Below, in pieces: positions 37,076 to 45,034 of a DNA stretch of 64,000 nt. This DNA is from an uncultured Sulfurovum sp. (GTDB lineage Bacteria; Campylobacterota; Campylobacteria; Campylobacterales; Sulfurovaceae). The position numbers and the translations under genes were made by a program. Below the pieces are notes generated by a model. It had not been told where the DNA came from and did no database searches. It saw only the letters and a list, made by a program, of their open reading frames with translations. The stretch is from positions 1 through 64,000 of the forward strand of contig CACVAS010000036.1 in assembly GCA_902727855.1 (NCBI GenBank), written 5' to 3'. Each line of letters opens with the position of its first letter. Position 1 is the first letter of the stretch.

Positions 37076-37967
37076 GGTATTCGTCACTCTCACCTATACC
37101 TGTAAAGGTTGTTGGTGTAAATCCTGCTGGTAAAAATCTATCTGTATCCCAAGTACTATGTACATGGAAGTCTTCTCCATGAGAATCCACTAAATAGATT
37201 TTTTGGCTCTGTGCAGAAAACACAAGTACACCATAGTCATCGTTTTTGATGATACCACTTTGGTTTTGGCTACACTGACTCACACCATCAAGTAAAAATG
37301 TAGATTGTGAAGCTACTAAGCCTTCTTCATTCTCCTCAAATATATACATTTTTCCTGTAGTTGTTAGTGCGATATGAGGTGTTGCTTCTTCCTCTTCTCC
37401 ATCATCATGATCTTCATGTTCAAAAACAAAAAAGTTACAAAGTGTTTCACCACTTGGCAATGCTTCAGCAATTTCATTTTTGATTTCATTTTGCTCTGTT
37501 AAGTGTGCATTAAATGACACCAATGCAGCTTTTTGCCCATCACTAGAAACTGCTGGATCAAACTCATCTGCACTGTGTGCTGCAAAGACAGGTACACTGT
37601 TTTCTTCATGAAAGTGTCCAAGGTAATGCATGTCTTCATAGGTAAAACTACCATTGGTAATATCAAAATATTCATCTACCATAACAATTTTTTGATCCAC
37701 ACCAGCATCTGTCTCATGGTTCCACATGACTAACTGACCATTTTTACCTGTCATATCATAGTTCTCACCAGCTATATTCATGCTTGAAGCAGTTTCAGTA
37801 TCTGTATTATATAGGTACTGTGCAGAGCTTGCATTATCAAAAAAGATCAGTGTCTTACCATCAGGTAAATCAATCGCTGTTGTTTCCTCATTACTTGAAG
37901 AGCTACTTCCACATCCTGTCATTATCATTGCAGTTGCTATTGCACTTGCTATCCATATTTTTTTCAT
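37065..37967 (-). CDS. His/acidic-rich lipoprotein of the metal uptake operon
   Basis: 300 aa. Lipobox MTGC (C19) then a Ser-rich linker. Scattered His/Glu/Asp clusters (YLGHFHEEN, HEDHDDGEEEE, HGEDFHVHS, and the end EYHDH) and a beta-propeller-like repetition. Periplasmic or surface metal-binding lipoprotein upstream of, and overlapping, the ZnuD-like receptor; probably hands metal to or from it. No named family recognised. Confidence 0.65.
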   Translation of the reverse strand: MKKIWIASAIATAMIMTGCGSSSSSNEETTAIDLPDGKTLIFFDNASSAQYLYNTDTETASSMNIAGENYDMTGKNGQLVMWNHETDAGVDQKIVMVDEYFDITNGSFTYEDMHYLGHFHEENSVPVFAAHSADEFDPAVSSDGQKAALVSFNAHLTEQNEIKNEIAEALPSGETLCNFFVFEHEDHDDGEEEEATPHIALTTTGKMYIFEENEEGLVASQSTFLLDGVSQCSQNQSGIIKNDDYGVLVFSAQSQKIYLVDSHGEDFHVHSTWDTDRFLPAGFTPTTFTGIGESDEYHDH

Positions 37968-38016
37968 CGTTTTCCTTTTAATATTTTTATTATTTAGTAT
38001 TGCGTTCTTGTGTTGG

Positions 38017-38370
38017 TTATACCGTAGTATATGGAGGTGCAGTAGACAAGTATCCTAAAGGTATAGTGACTACTGCATATTGTCTATTCCCTACTATATC
38101 TACTAACTTATATTCTGCTTTACCTCTATAATCAAATCTAGACTTAATCACAACTTTTTCTACATGCTTTCTGGCTTTAATCGCAAGGTTTTCATTTACT
38201 ATTATTACAGAAGTACTATGATGCGCTAAGTTAAGCTTTTCAAAGGTATGACAAGTACTACACTCTACCACCTCTTCAATCTCATGATGTTGAAAGTGTA
38301 CAGTCGAACTTTGAAAGCTCCATACAAAAAGAGCAATCAATAGTACATTAACAGATTGTTTTAGTTTCAT
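38017..38370 (-). CDS. Small secreted/membrane-anchored CxxC protein
   Basis: 117 aa from ATG 38370 with AGGAG upstream. N-terminal signal anchor (SVNVLLIALFVWSF), then HFQHHEIEEVVECSTCHTF with HH and CxxCH, a plausible metal site. Similar small DUF2946-like proteins accompany TonB metal receptors. Sits between the Fur-family gene (37 bp away) and the lipoprotein (49 bp). Function not known. Confidence 0.6.
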   Translation of the reverse strand: MKLKQSVNVLLIALFVWSFQSSTVHFQHHEIEEVVECSTCHTFEKLNLAHHSTSVIIVNENLAIKARKHVEKVVIKSRFDYRGKAEYKLVDIVGNRQYAVVTIPLGYLSTAPPYTTV

Positions 38371-38407
38371 GGTGATTGTCTCCTTTCGTATTATTCTATT
38401 TGCTAAA

Positions 38408-38776
38408 TTAAACTGATGTTGCACAAGATGGGCATTTACCATTAATGATGACATTGTTTATCTCATACTTTGGCAAATTTATCTCAATATTTTTGATGCA
38501 CTCTACACTATTGCAGACTATACATACAAAGTGTGCATGTGCATTTTGCTTGACTTCGAAGTATCGTTTTTTATCATTTGATTCAAAAGCATTGAGTATA
38601 CCCTCTTCTTCAAACTTGGAAATATTTCTATAAAAAGTCGCTTTATCCATGGAGATATCTCTTTTAATCTCTTCATAACATAAAGGTTTATCAGCTACTT
38701 CAAGGATTTGTAATAATTTTAACCTAGCAGATGTAAGCTTGATATTTTTATCTTTTATCAGTTCTTCTATTTTCAT
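38408..38776 (-). CDS. Fur-family metalloregulator 1 (Zur/Fur)
   Basis: 122 aa. Winged helix with LTSARLKLLQIL and the recognition helix MDKATFYRNISKFEEEG; a C-terminal dimer domain with HAHFVCIVCNSVEC and CPSC, the structural zinc tetra-Cys. Leads the lipoprotein/ZnuD operon and is divergent from slyD. Its -35 region lies in one of two palindromes, so it likely autoregulates. Zinc is the best guess for the sensed metal, but iron or nickel cannot be excluded. Confidence 0.82.
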   Translation of the reverse strand: MKIEELIKDKNIKLTSARLKLLQILEVADKPLCYEEIKRDISMDKATFYRNISKFEEEGILNAFESNDKKRYFEVKQNAHAHFVCIVCNSVECIKNIEINLPKYEINNVIINGKCPSCATSV

Positions 38777-38803
38777 GGCGGGATTATAACTGAACTATTA
38801 TTA

Positions 38804-38868
38804 AATGCGACTAAGTTGCAATATATCAAAATTTGACTACAATGCTAAACGTGCAACCTAGTCGCATT
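38804..38868. promoter_or_regulatory. Two inverted metalloregulator operators between fur and slyD
   Basis: AATGCGACTAAGTTGCA (38804-38820) and TGCAACCTAGTCGCATT (38852-38868) are inverted copies with one mismatch, and each is itself an imperfect palindrome TGCRAC-N3-GTTGCA. Promoters overlap: minus-strand TATAAT at 38783-38788 for the regulator; plus-strand TTGCAA (38816-38821), 16 bp, TACAAT (38838-38843) for slyD. A degenerate third copy may lie at 38880-38894. Confidence 0.7.
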
Positions 38869-38937
38869 GTACTCCTCTTTCGACTAGTTGTACTAAAAAT
38901 TTACAAAATAGTACAGTCTTAAAGATAAAGTAAACAT

Positions 38938-39396
38938 ATGAACACAATCAAAAAAAACACACTTGTATCTCTCTTCATGATAACAGAGGATCAAGTGGGA
39001 AACCTTTTAGAAGAGAATGAAGAGATCATGTATCTCCATGGAGCATACGGTCAAATTTTTCAAAAACTTGAAGATGAACTTGAAGGCAAAACAGTAGGTG
39101 ATAGTTTTAACCTGTTTCTTTTACCTAAAGAAGCATTTGGTGACTACGACGAAACATTGGTCGTCAAAGAGTCACTTCAAGACTTACCTGATGATATTGA
39201 TTTAGCGATGGAGTTTGAAGATGAACAAGAAAAAAAAGTATGGATTGTTGAAACGATAGAAGAAAACTATGCCATACTCAATGCCAACCATGAACTAGCA
39301 GGTGTACCTCTACGCATATCTGGAAAAGTTTTGGAACTTGAACAACTCAGTGACAAAGATGCAAAAGAGATTCTCGCTATGGAACATACGCATTAA
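38938..39396 (+). CDS. slyD: SlyD-type FKBP peptidyl-prolyl isomerase
   Basis: 152 aa. EEIMYLHGAYGQIFQKLEDEL with GKTVGDSFN, then an inserted flap and NANHELAGVPL, the FKBP/IF arrangement of SlyD. Ends in HTH only; it lacks the long His/Cys tail of E. coli SlyD. Folding helper and metallochaperone; its placement opposite a Fur-family regulator with shared operators suggests metal-controlled expression. Confidence 0.85.
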   Translation: MNTIKKNTLVSLFMITEDQVGNLLEENEEIMYLHGAYGQIFQKLEDELEGKTVGDSFNLFLLPKEAFGDYDETLVVKESLQDLPDDIDLAMEFEDEQEKKVWIVETIEENYAILNANHELAGVPLRISGKVLELEQLSDKDAKEILAMEHTH

Positions 39397-39405
39397 TGTG
39401 TATGG

Positions 39406-39834
39406 CTAAAGACACTGTTCACATACACCATTAAGCGTGATATTAATCGAATTAACCTTATGTTGTTTTGCCATATTAGAGAAGTGCAGTGCATCATCAA
39501 ATCCTAACTCACCTAAACACAGAACTTTGTTACACTTTTCACACTGAAAATGAGGGTGTGCACGTGAGCCTTGATGGATATATTCATACTGAACTACTCC
39601 GTCTTTAGCAAGAAATTCTTGAACCAACTCTCGTTCATGAAACTGCTGAAGGCTTCTATAGACAGTTACCAAATTTACAGAGGTCTCTTTTTGACATTCA
39701 CCATGTAGTGTATTGACATCTAAAGGTCCCTGCGTATTTTTAAGAATATGCAGTAAGATACCCTTTGCCTTGGTATTTTTGATACCTTTTTCTCTAAGTT
39801 CTTCTTTTATTTCATTGTTATTCATGTGAACCAT
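39406..39834 (-). CDS. Fur-family metalloregulator 2 (Zur-like)
   Basis: 142 aa (possibly 139 from the fourth codon, ATG at 39825). Recognition helix NLVTVYRSLQQFHE; HPHFQCEKC and CEQC carry the structural zinc cysteines; GVVQYEYIHQGSRAHPHF supplies likely sensory His. Differs clearly from regulator 1. A perfect AATGCAAT-N3-ATTGCATT palindrome lies 74 bp upstream. Candidate Zur for the znu/COG0523 genes. Confidence 0.8.
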   Translation of the reverse strand: MVHMNNNEIKEELREKGIKNTKAKGILLHILKNTQGPLDVNTLHGECQKETSVNLVTVYRSLQQFHERELVQEFLAKDGVVQYEYIHQGSRAHPHFQCEKCNKVLCLGELGFDDALHFSNMAKQHKVNSINITLNGVCEQCL

Positions 39835-39907
39835 TATAAGTAGTATTGCTTAAATCCATCAAAGCGTATGTCCCATTTTATTTTTTTACTTAAAAATATA
39901 GATTTCA

Positions 39908-39926
39908 AATGCAATCAAATTGCATT
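39908..39926. promoter_or_regulatory. Zur-box-like palindrome upstream of regulator 2
   Basis: AATGCAAT-CAA-ATTGCATT, perfect 8-bp arms with a 3-bp spacer. It shares the ATGCAA/TTGCAT half-sites with the palindrome at 40562-40598 and resembles those at 38804-38868. Likely autoregulatory. Confidence 0.65.
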
Positions 39927-39939
39927 AATTTTACTTTAT

Positions 39940-40518
39940 TTAACCTAACTCTCCATAATCAAATTGTATAAATGTCACCCTTTTAATAATCTTAATACCC
40001 AGTTTTTGGGAAATATGTACCAAGTTGATATCATGAGTAATAAGTTTAATGCGTGAAAGACTCAAATCTTTAAAAATAAAACCTATAGACTGAAACTCTT
40101 TTTCATAGGTTTTAAGGTCTTGTTTTACGGTTGCCTTTGTCATGACTTCATCCATTGAGTCCAGTGCACGAACGTTTAGCTCCTGAAGCAGTCCATCTAT
40201 ATTTCTCACATCTTGACTATAGTAGACAATAGCACCTCCTTCGTTATGTATCATCTTTAGTGCAGCATCTATTTGATGATTACAATAACACATCTCATGG
40301 TCTGCGGTGTCACAGTTATGTGACTCAGAGTAACTATAGACGATAGGTGTCTCCAACTCAAAAAAATCTCTACTCATTATCACTAAAAATTCGTGCTGAC
40401 CATCTTTATATATTTTGGCTTGAAATATGCCATATTTGGTTAATATCTTTTTTTTATTAGAGTGTCTGATTAGGTCTTTTTGAAAAAAATAATGAATGAG
40501 TTCTCTCATCATACCCAT
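39940..40518 (-). CDS. RibA-like (GTP cyclohydrolase II fold) paralogue in the zinc cluster
   Basis: 192 aa; AAGGAGG six bases before ATG. Follows GTP cyclohydrolase II in outline: metal site SHNCDTADHEMCYCNHQID (C-x7-CxC instead of the usual C-x10-CxC), then GGAIVYYSQDVRNIDG at the YLRQEGRGIG position, and a C-terminal KLITHDINLVHISQKLGIKI like LLTNNPxKxxGLxxxGxxI. The shortened zinc loop and altered catalytic Arg/Gly segment suggest changed activity. It fires divergently from the COG0523 gene across one long palindrome. A metal-independent or low-zinc stand-in is a hypothesis. Confidence 0.65.
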   Translation of the reverse strand: MGMMRELIHYFFQKDLIRHSNKKKILTKYGIFQAKIYKDGQHEFLVIMSRDFFELETPIVYSYSESHNCDTADHEMCYCNHQIDAALKMIHNEGGAIVYYSQDVRNIDGLLQELNVRALDSMDEVMTKATVKQDLKTYEKEFQSIGFIFKDLSLSRIKLITHDINLVHISQKLGIKIIKRVTFIQFDYGELG

Positions 40519-40561
40519 ACTATTCCTCCTTATAAGTTTAATTTACAGAAGTATACCAATC

Positions 40562-40598
40562 TGTATCATAAATGCAAATTAATTGCATTTATGATACA
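40562..40598. promoter_or_regulatory. Long perfect palindrome at the divergent ribA-like/COG0523 promoters
   Basis: 16-bp perfect arms (40562-40577 and 40583-40598) around ATTAA, with ATGCAA/TTGCAT at the inner ends. On the minus strand TTGCAT (40572-40577), 16 bp, TATACT (40550-40555) forms the promoter of the ribA-like gene, so a bound regulator would block it; a TACAAT at 40595-40600 could serve the plus side. Predicted Zur operator. Confidence 0.75.
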
Positions 40599-40694
40599 AT
40601 CCGGCACCTATAAATAAAATAGCTACTTTTTTCAAGGTAGCAAGTGCCATTGAGCATACATATTTTGTTTTATTTTAAATTAAAAAGGATTAAT

Positions 40695-41741
40695 ATGATT
40701 CAATCATTTATTATTACAGGCTTTCTAGGCGTTGGAAAAAGTAGTATGCTTACCAACACGGTTAAAAACCATTTTCAAGATAAAAACATAGCACTTATTG
40801 TGAACGAATTTGGTGAGGTTGGTGTTGACCAGAATATTTTAAAAAATGTTCACAGTGATGTCATTGAAATATCTGAGGGGTGTATCTGTTGTACGATGGC
40901 ACAAGAATTTGAAAGTGGTGTCATTGAAATCATTGGAAAATATAACCCAGATATCATTTTTGTAGAAACTTCAGGAGCAGCAGAGCCTTTCCCAGTGTTT
41001 ATGTCACTGCAAAACCTTGGTATTTCTGTAGAGGGAGTTATCTGTGTGGTTGATGCTAAAAATTATGACTCCTACATGCACAACGCAACGGCAAAGTATC
41101 AAGTAGGTGGTTCAAACATCATTGTTTTGAACAAATCTGACTTGGTAAATGATGAAGCGTTAGCACAAGCTCAAAAAGACATTACAGCCATTAAAGAAGA
41201 GCATGACATCAAAAATACGATGACAGGCAAAAAAGTATTTAACAACTATTTTCTTCATACCGCCCAGCAAGGTATACTAGGTAAAGAGGTCTTTGAAGGT
41301 GTCTATGAAATCGATGAAATTATAGGCTTATCTAAAGACTATCATCAACATTCTCATGAGGAACATGATAAGTTTGAACAAAAAGTTTCACATATCTCGG
41401 GTGAAATACTATTTGAGCAATTAGATGATTTAATCAAATCACTTCCTGAGAATATTTATAGGTTAAAAGGGATAGTAAAAACTGAAGATGTACCTACACC
41501 TCTGGTTGTAAATTATTCTTTTGGTAATGTATCCTTTGAAGAACTACAGGACTATGACGAAGAGTCCGTTCTAGTCTTTATTGGTGAAGATATAGAAAGT
41601 GACATTAAAACATTAAAAAACACATTTTCATTCTTGAAATTCATTGGGCATGCTCATAGCCATGAGCATCATCATCACCATGACCACGACCATCATGAGC
41701 ATCATCATCACCATGACCACGACCATCATACACATAGTTAA
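40695..41741 (+). CDS. COG0523 (CobW/ZigA-type) GTP-dependent metallochaperone
   Basis: 348 aa from ATG 40695 after AAGGA; the open frame extends 17 codons up into the leader, which can fold (GGCAC/GTGCC and GCTAC/GTAGC stems, 40603-40648). G1 loop GFLGVGKSS (9-17), metal motif C63-I-C-C66, Walker B ETSGAAEP, NKSD G4, CobW C-terminal domain, and a tail of about 28 residues that is mostly His and Asp. First gene of an operon with a dksA-like gene and znuACB. Delivers zinc to client enzymes. Confidence 0.88.
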   Translation: MIQSFIITGFLGVGKSSMLTNTVKNHFQDKNIALIVNEFGEVGVDQNILKNVHSDVIEISEGCICCTMAQEFESGVIEIIGKYNPDIIFVETSGAAEPFPVFMSLQNLGISVEGVICVVDAKNYDSYMHNATAKYQVGGSNIIVLNKSDLVNDEALAQAQKDITAIKEEHDIKNTMTGKKVFNNYFLHTAQQGILGKEVFEGVYEIDEIIGLSKDYHQHSHEEHDKFEQKVSHISGEILFEQLDDLIKSLPENIYRLKGIVKTEDVPTPLVVNYSFGNVSFEELQDYDEESVLVFIGEDIESDIKTLKNTFSFLKFIGHAHSHEHHHHHDHDHHEHHHHHDHDHHTHS

Positions 41742-41753
41742 AAAGAGGACACA

Positions 41754-42110
41754 TTGGAAGCTAGTAAACTAAACTATTATAAAGAGATTCTTGAGGATAG
41801 AAAGAAACAAATTTTCAAAAATATCCATAATGTCTCTGATGAACTTGCTCAGTTGAGTGAATGTGAATTGAATGATGAAGGTGACCATGTCGCTACCATA
41901 ACGCATTCTGTGGTAGATAATATCCTTGCCAGAAGGCAAGTACAAGAACTAAAAGAGATTAACCGAGCTTTAAACAAGATAGCATCAAAAAAATACGGTA
42001 CATGTGAAATGTGTGGGGTTGATATAGGCAGTCAAAGACTTGGAGTAAAGCCTCACGCTCTTTATTGTATCGATTGTAGAGAGATTGCTGAAAAAACAGA
42101 GGATATATAA
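41754..42110 (+). CDS. DksA/TraR-family zinc-finger protein
   Basis: 118 aa with a TTG start eight bases after AGAGG. Coiled-coil N-half (YYKEILEDRKKQIFKNI) with DEGDHVA near the tip, then the C4 zinc finger CEMCGVDIG...CIDC. Acts on RNA polymerase with ppGpp in known relatives. It keeps all four Cys, unlike the zinc-free DksA2 paralogues usually found in Zur regulons, which is odd for a low-zinc operon. Overlaps the znuA start by 1 bp. Confidence 0.8.
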   Translation: MEASKLNYYKEILEDRKKQIFKNIHNVSDELAQLSECELNDEGDHVATITHSVVDNILARRQVQELKEINRALNKIASKKYGTCEMCGVDIGSQRLGVKPHALYCIDCREIAEKTEDI

Positions 42111-43393
42111 TGTTAAAAAAAATTATATTAAGTTCTTTACTTGGCACAGGTAGCTTTGTATATGCAAATATTAATGTAATGGTCAGTATTTTACCTCAAC
42201 AAACATTTGTTGAAAAAATCGGTGGCGATAAAGTGCACGTTACTACCATGGTAAAACCAGGCAGTGACCCTCACTCCTATGAGCCAAAGCCATCGCAGAT
42301 GATTGCCCTTTCACAAGCGAAGCTTTATTTTCCTATTAGAATAGAATTTGAAAATGCATGGCTTCCTAAATTTAAAGAACATAATGCACAGATGCAATTT
42401 GTAGAGATGACACAAGGAGTCAAGTTTCTAAAAATGCCTACACACACAAATGAGCTACAGAACCTAAGTGGATTACCTTTTGAATGGACAGGTGCTTTTG
42501 ACCTAAAAAAAGGAGAATACCGTTGGAGTTTTGCAAAAGTAGGTGGTAAGTATGCAGACCCTAAAATGAAATTTCTTATGATTAAAGCAGGCACACAAGA
42601 TGAAGACCTCATAGAGCTGTATGAAAATGAAGCGAAATTACTTTTTGAAACAGCACAAAGTACTGCAAAAGACGATGATAGCATTGATGCGAACAAAAAA
42701 ACATATAGTCTCACCTTTGATGAAACACAAAATCAGACTATTTTTAAACTCTCTATTCAAGAAGATGGTACCTACCTCTTTTTTACAGAACATATGCCAT
42801 TTGAGTTTGAGGACAAAGAACATTTTTTAAAAGATTTAGCTGGCAATGACATTGAACCCGTACAAACAAAGCCTGAGTCGAATGGAGGGCATCATCACCA
42901 TCATGGGGGTGTTGACCCTCACACGTGGACCGCACCATCTAATGTAAAGATTATGGCAAAAAACATCTATGAAACTTTAATAAAGATTGATATAAAAAAT
43001 AGTGCTTACTACAAAAAAAACTATGAGACATTTTTAGAAGAAATAGAACAAACCGATAAAAAAATAAAAGAGATATTTACTACAGTACCACAAGGTTCTA
43101 AATTTATGGTATTTCATCCATCGTGGGGCTACTTTGCCAACGAGTATGGTCTAGTTCAGCTTTCCATTGAAGTGGAAGGGAAAGAGCCCAAACCAAAAAC
43201 ATTAAGAAAGATTATTGATAAAGCTCGACAAGAAAATATAAAAGCAGTATTTACACAGCAGGAGTTTTCTGAAAAAAGTGCTAAAGCACTTGCCCGTGAG
43301 CTAGGTATAAAAGTCATCAAAGAGACACCACTTGCAAAAGAGTGGTCAAGTAATTTACTCAAAATGGTGAATGCAATTGCAAACACAAACTAA
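42110..43393 (+). CDS. znuA: Zinc ABC transporter substrate-binding protein with inserted domain
   Basis: 427 aa, about 120 more than usual. Signal peptide to about 19. N-lobe with zinc ligand H55 (SDPHSYEP); residues 117-253 are an extra beta-rich domain (LPFEWTGAFDLKKGEYRW to FFTEHMPFEFE) placed where the His-rich loop normally is; then HHHHHGGVDPHTW (H271), H336 in FHPSWGY, and an acidic ligand in QQEFSEKSA. Periplasmic capture of zinc for ZnuBC. Overlaps znuC by 23 bp. Confidence 0.88.
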   Translation: MLKKIILSSLLGTGSFVYANINVMVSILPQQTFVEKIGGDKVHVTTMVKPGSDPHSYEPKPSQMIALSQAKLYFPIRIEFENAWLPKFKEHNAQMQFVEMTQGVKFLKMPTHTNELQNLSGLPFEWTGAFDLKKGEYRWSFAKVGGKYADPKMKFLMIKAGTQDEDLIELYENEAKLLFETAQSTAKDDDSIDANKKTYSLTFDETQNQTIFKLSIQEDGTYLFFTEHMPFEFEDKEHFLKDLAGNDIEPVQTKPESNGGHHHHHGGVDPHTWTAPSNVKIMAKNIYETLIKIDIKNSAYYKKNYETFLEEIEQTDKKIKEIFTTVPQGSKFMVFHPSWGYFANEYGLVQLSIEVEGKEPKPKTLRKIIDKARQENIKAVFTQQEFSEKSAKALARELGIKVIKETPLAKEWSSNLLKMVNAIANTN

Positions 43394-44129
43394 AGTAGCT
43401 ATTGAAGCTTCAAACCTTAGCTTCTCTTACGAAAAGCAGATAGTATTAGAAGATATTCATTTTCAAATTAAGGAGAAAGAATTTCTAGCCATCATAGGCC
43501 CCAACGGTGGAGGAAAGTCAACACTTTTAAAACTTATATTAGGCATTAATACCTTACAAAAAGGGAAGATAAACATCTTTAATGAGCCACATACACAACA
43601 GACACAATATATTGGGTATGTCCCACAAAATACGAACATCAATACCACCTTTCCAATCTCTGTCCTAGAGGTCGTCATGATGGGACAAAATAGTCTGAAA
43701 CAAAGAATCTTTGGTTACAAGGAAAAGGAGAAGCAACAAGCCTATGATGCATTAGAGAAAGTCAATATGCGTGAATTTGCCTCTAATACAATTTCTGAAC
43801 TTTCAGGAGGTCAAAGGCAAAGGGTTTTTATTGCCCGTGCTCTCTTTTCAAATCCAAAAATATTACTACTTGATGAACCTACTTCGAGTGTAGATATTCA
43901 ATGGTCTAAACAAGTCTATGAGACTTTAAAAACGTTAAATAAGGAAATTACAGTCGTAGTTGTTAGCCATGATATATCTGTCATCTTACAGTACGCTACA
44001 AGAGCATTTCATATCAATAAAAAATTAGTAAATCATGGTTTAGACCATATAAAAAACAATTTCGAACATCATGATACACATGTCTGTGAAGTGGAACTCT
44101 TAGAGATGTTAGGAGCTTCTCGATGTTAG
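43371..44129 (+). CDS. znuC: Zinc ABC transporter ATP-binding protein
   Basis: 252 aa. Walker A GPNGGGKST, Q-loop YVPQN, signature LSGGQRQRV, Walker B ILLLDEPTSSVD, H-switch VVSHD. C-terminal extra with HHDTHVCEVE, a possible metal site. The start at 43371 overlaps znuA; later in-frame Met codons would lose the first strand. Overlaps znuB by 7 bp. Confidence 0.93.
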   Translation: MQLQTQTKVAIEASNLSFSYEKQIVLEDIHFQIKEKEFLAIIGPNGGGKSTLLKLILGINTLQKGKINIFNEPHTQQTQYIGYVPQNTNINTTFPISVLEVVMMGQNSLKQRIFGYKEKEKQQAYDALEKVNMREFASNTISELSGGQRQRVFIARALFSNPKILLLDEPTSSVDIQWSKQVYETLKTLNKEITVVVVSHDISVILQYATRAFHINKKLVNHGLDHIKNNFEHHDTHVCEVELLEMLGASRC

Positions 44130-44929
44130 AGACACTCTCCTATACGTTTATGCAAAATGCACTTATTTCTGTGGTGCTAGTAAGTATTATCACAGGGATT
44201 ATTGGTAGCTTGGTCGTGGTCAATAAAATGGTATTTTTATCAGGAGGAATTGCCCACAGTGCCTACGGTGGCATAGGACTAGCCATTTTCTTTGGTTTAC
44301 CTATGTTACTTTCAACCTCTTTATTCTGTATTTTTATTACGCTCATCATTGCTATGACAAGTTTTAAACATAGAGAGCACCTCGATATACTCATAGGTAT
44401 CACATGGGCTGCAGGTATGTCACTTGGTATCATACTTGTAGACCTCACACCAGGGTACCAGTCTGACCTTATGAGCTATCTATTTGGTTCACTCCTAGCT
44501 GTAACTGGGGATGACATCACCTATATGTCTGTACTTTTAGCTCTTATCATTGCTGTTGTTTTTACCTTCTATAGAGATATTTTAGCTGTTTCATACGATA
44601 CTGAATATGCTACACTAAGAGGTGTCAAAACAAAGTTCTTTTACACACTTATTTTATTATTATCAAGCTTGACCATTGTCATTTCCATCAAAGTTGTTGG
44701 TCTTATTTTGGTGATAGCTCTATTGACTATCCCTATATATATAGCAAGTTTTTTCTCAAAGAGTCTCTATAGCATGATGTTCAATGCTACCCTACTCTCG
44801 ATCTTTTTTTCACTCATTGGTTTAACACTCTCTTATAATTTTGACTTGAGCTCTGGTCCTTCTATTATCATGGTAAGTTCATTGTTTGCTTTATGTGCAT
44901 TTATTGTAAAACATTTTAAAAAGAGATAG
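44123..44929 (+). CDS. znuB: Zinc ABC transporter permease
   Basis: 268 aa with eight to nine membrane helices; family segments IAHSAYGGIGLAIF and GLILVIALLTIPI are visible. ABC-3 (manganese/zinc) permease. Last gene of the COG0523-dksA-znuACB run; 105 bp without recognised features follow before the NicO gene. Confidence 0.92.
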   Translation: MLETLSYTFMQNALISVVLVSIITGIIGSLVVVNKMVFLSGGIAHSAYGGIGLAIFFGLPMLLSTSLFCIFITLIIAMTSFKHREHLDILIGITWAAGMSLGIILVDLTPGYQSDLMSYLFGSLLAVTGDDITYMSVLLALIIAVVFTFYRDILAVSYDTEYATLRGVKTKFFYTLILLLSSLTIVISIKVVGLILVIALLTIPIYIASFFSKSLYSMMFNATLLSIFFSLIGLTLSYNFDLSSGPSIIMVSSLFALCAFIVKHFKKR

Positions 44930-45034
44930 TTATGCAATATTGTTTACAATTAATTCATTTAGCTCTATAAAAATAATACAATACATGTAAAATACGCGTA
45001 AACAAAAAACTATGAAGAGAGTATCTATATAAAT

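Noticed and set aside
41665-41741. Repetitive CATCAC-rich DNA at the end of the COG0523 gene
   Set aside because: It encodes the His/Asp-rich metal-binding tail; it is explained by the protein and not a separate repeat element.
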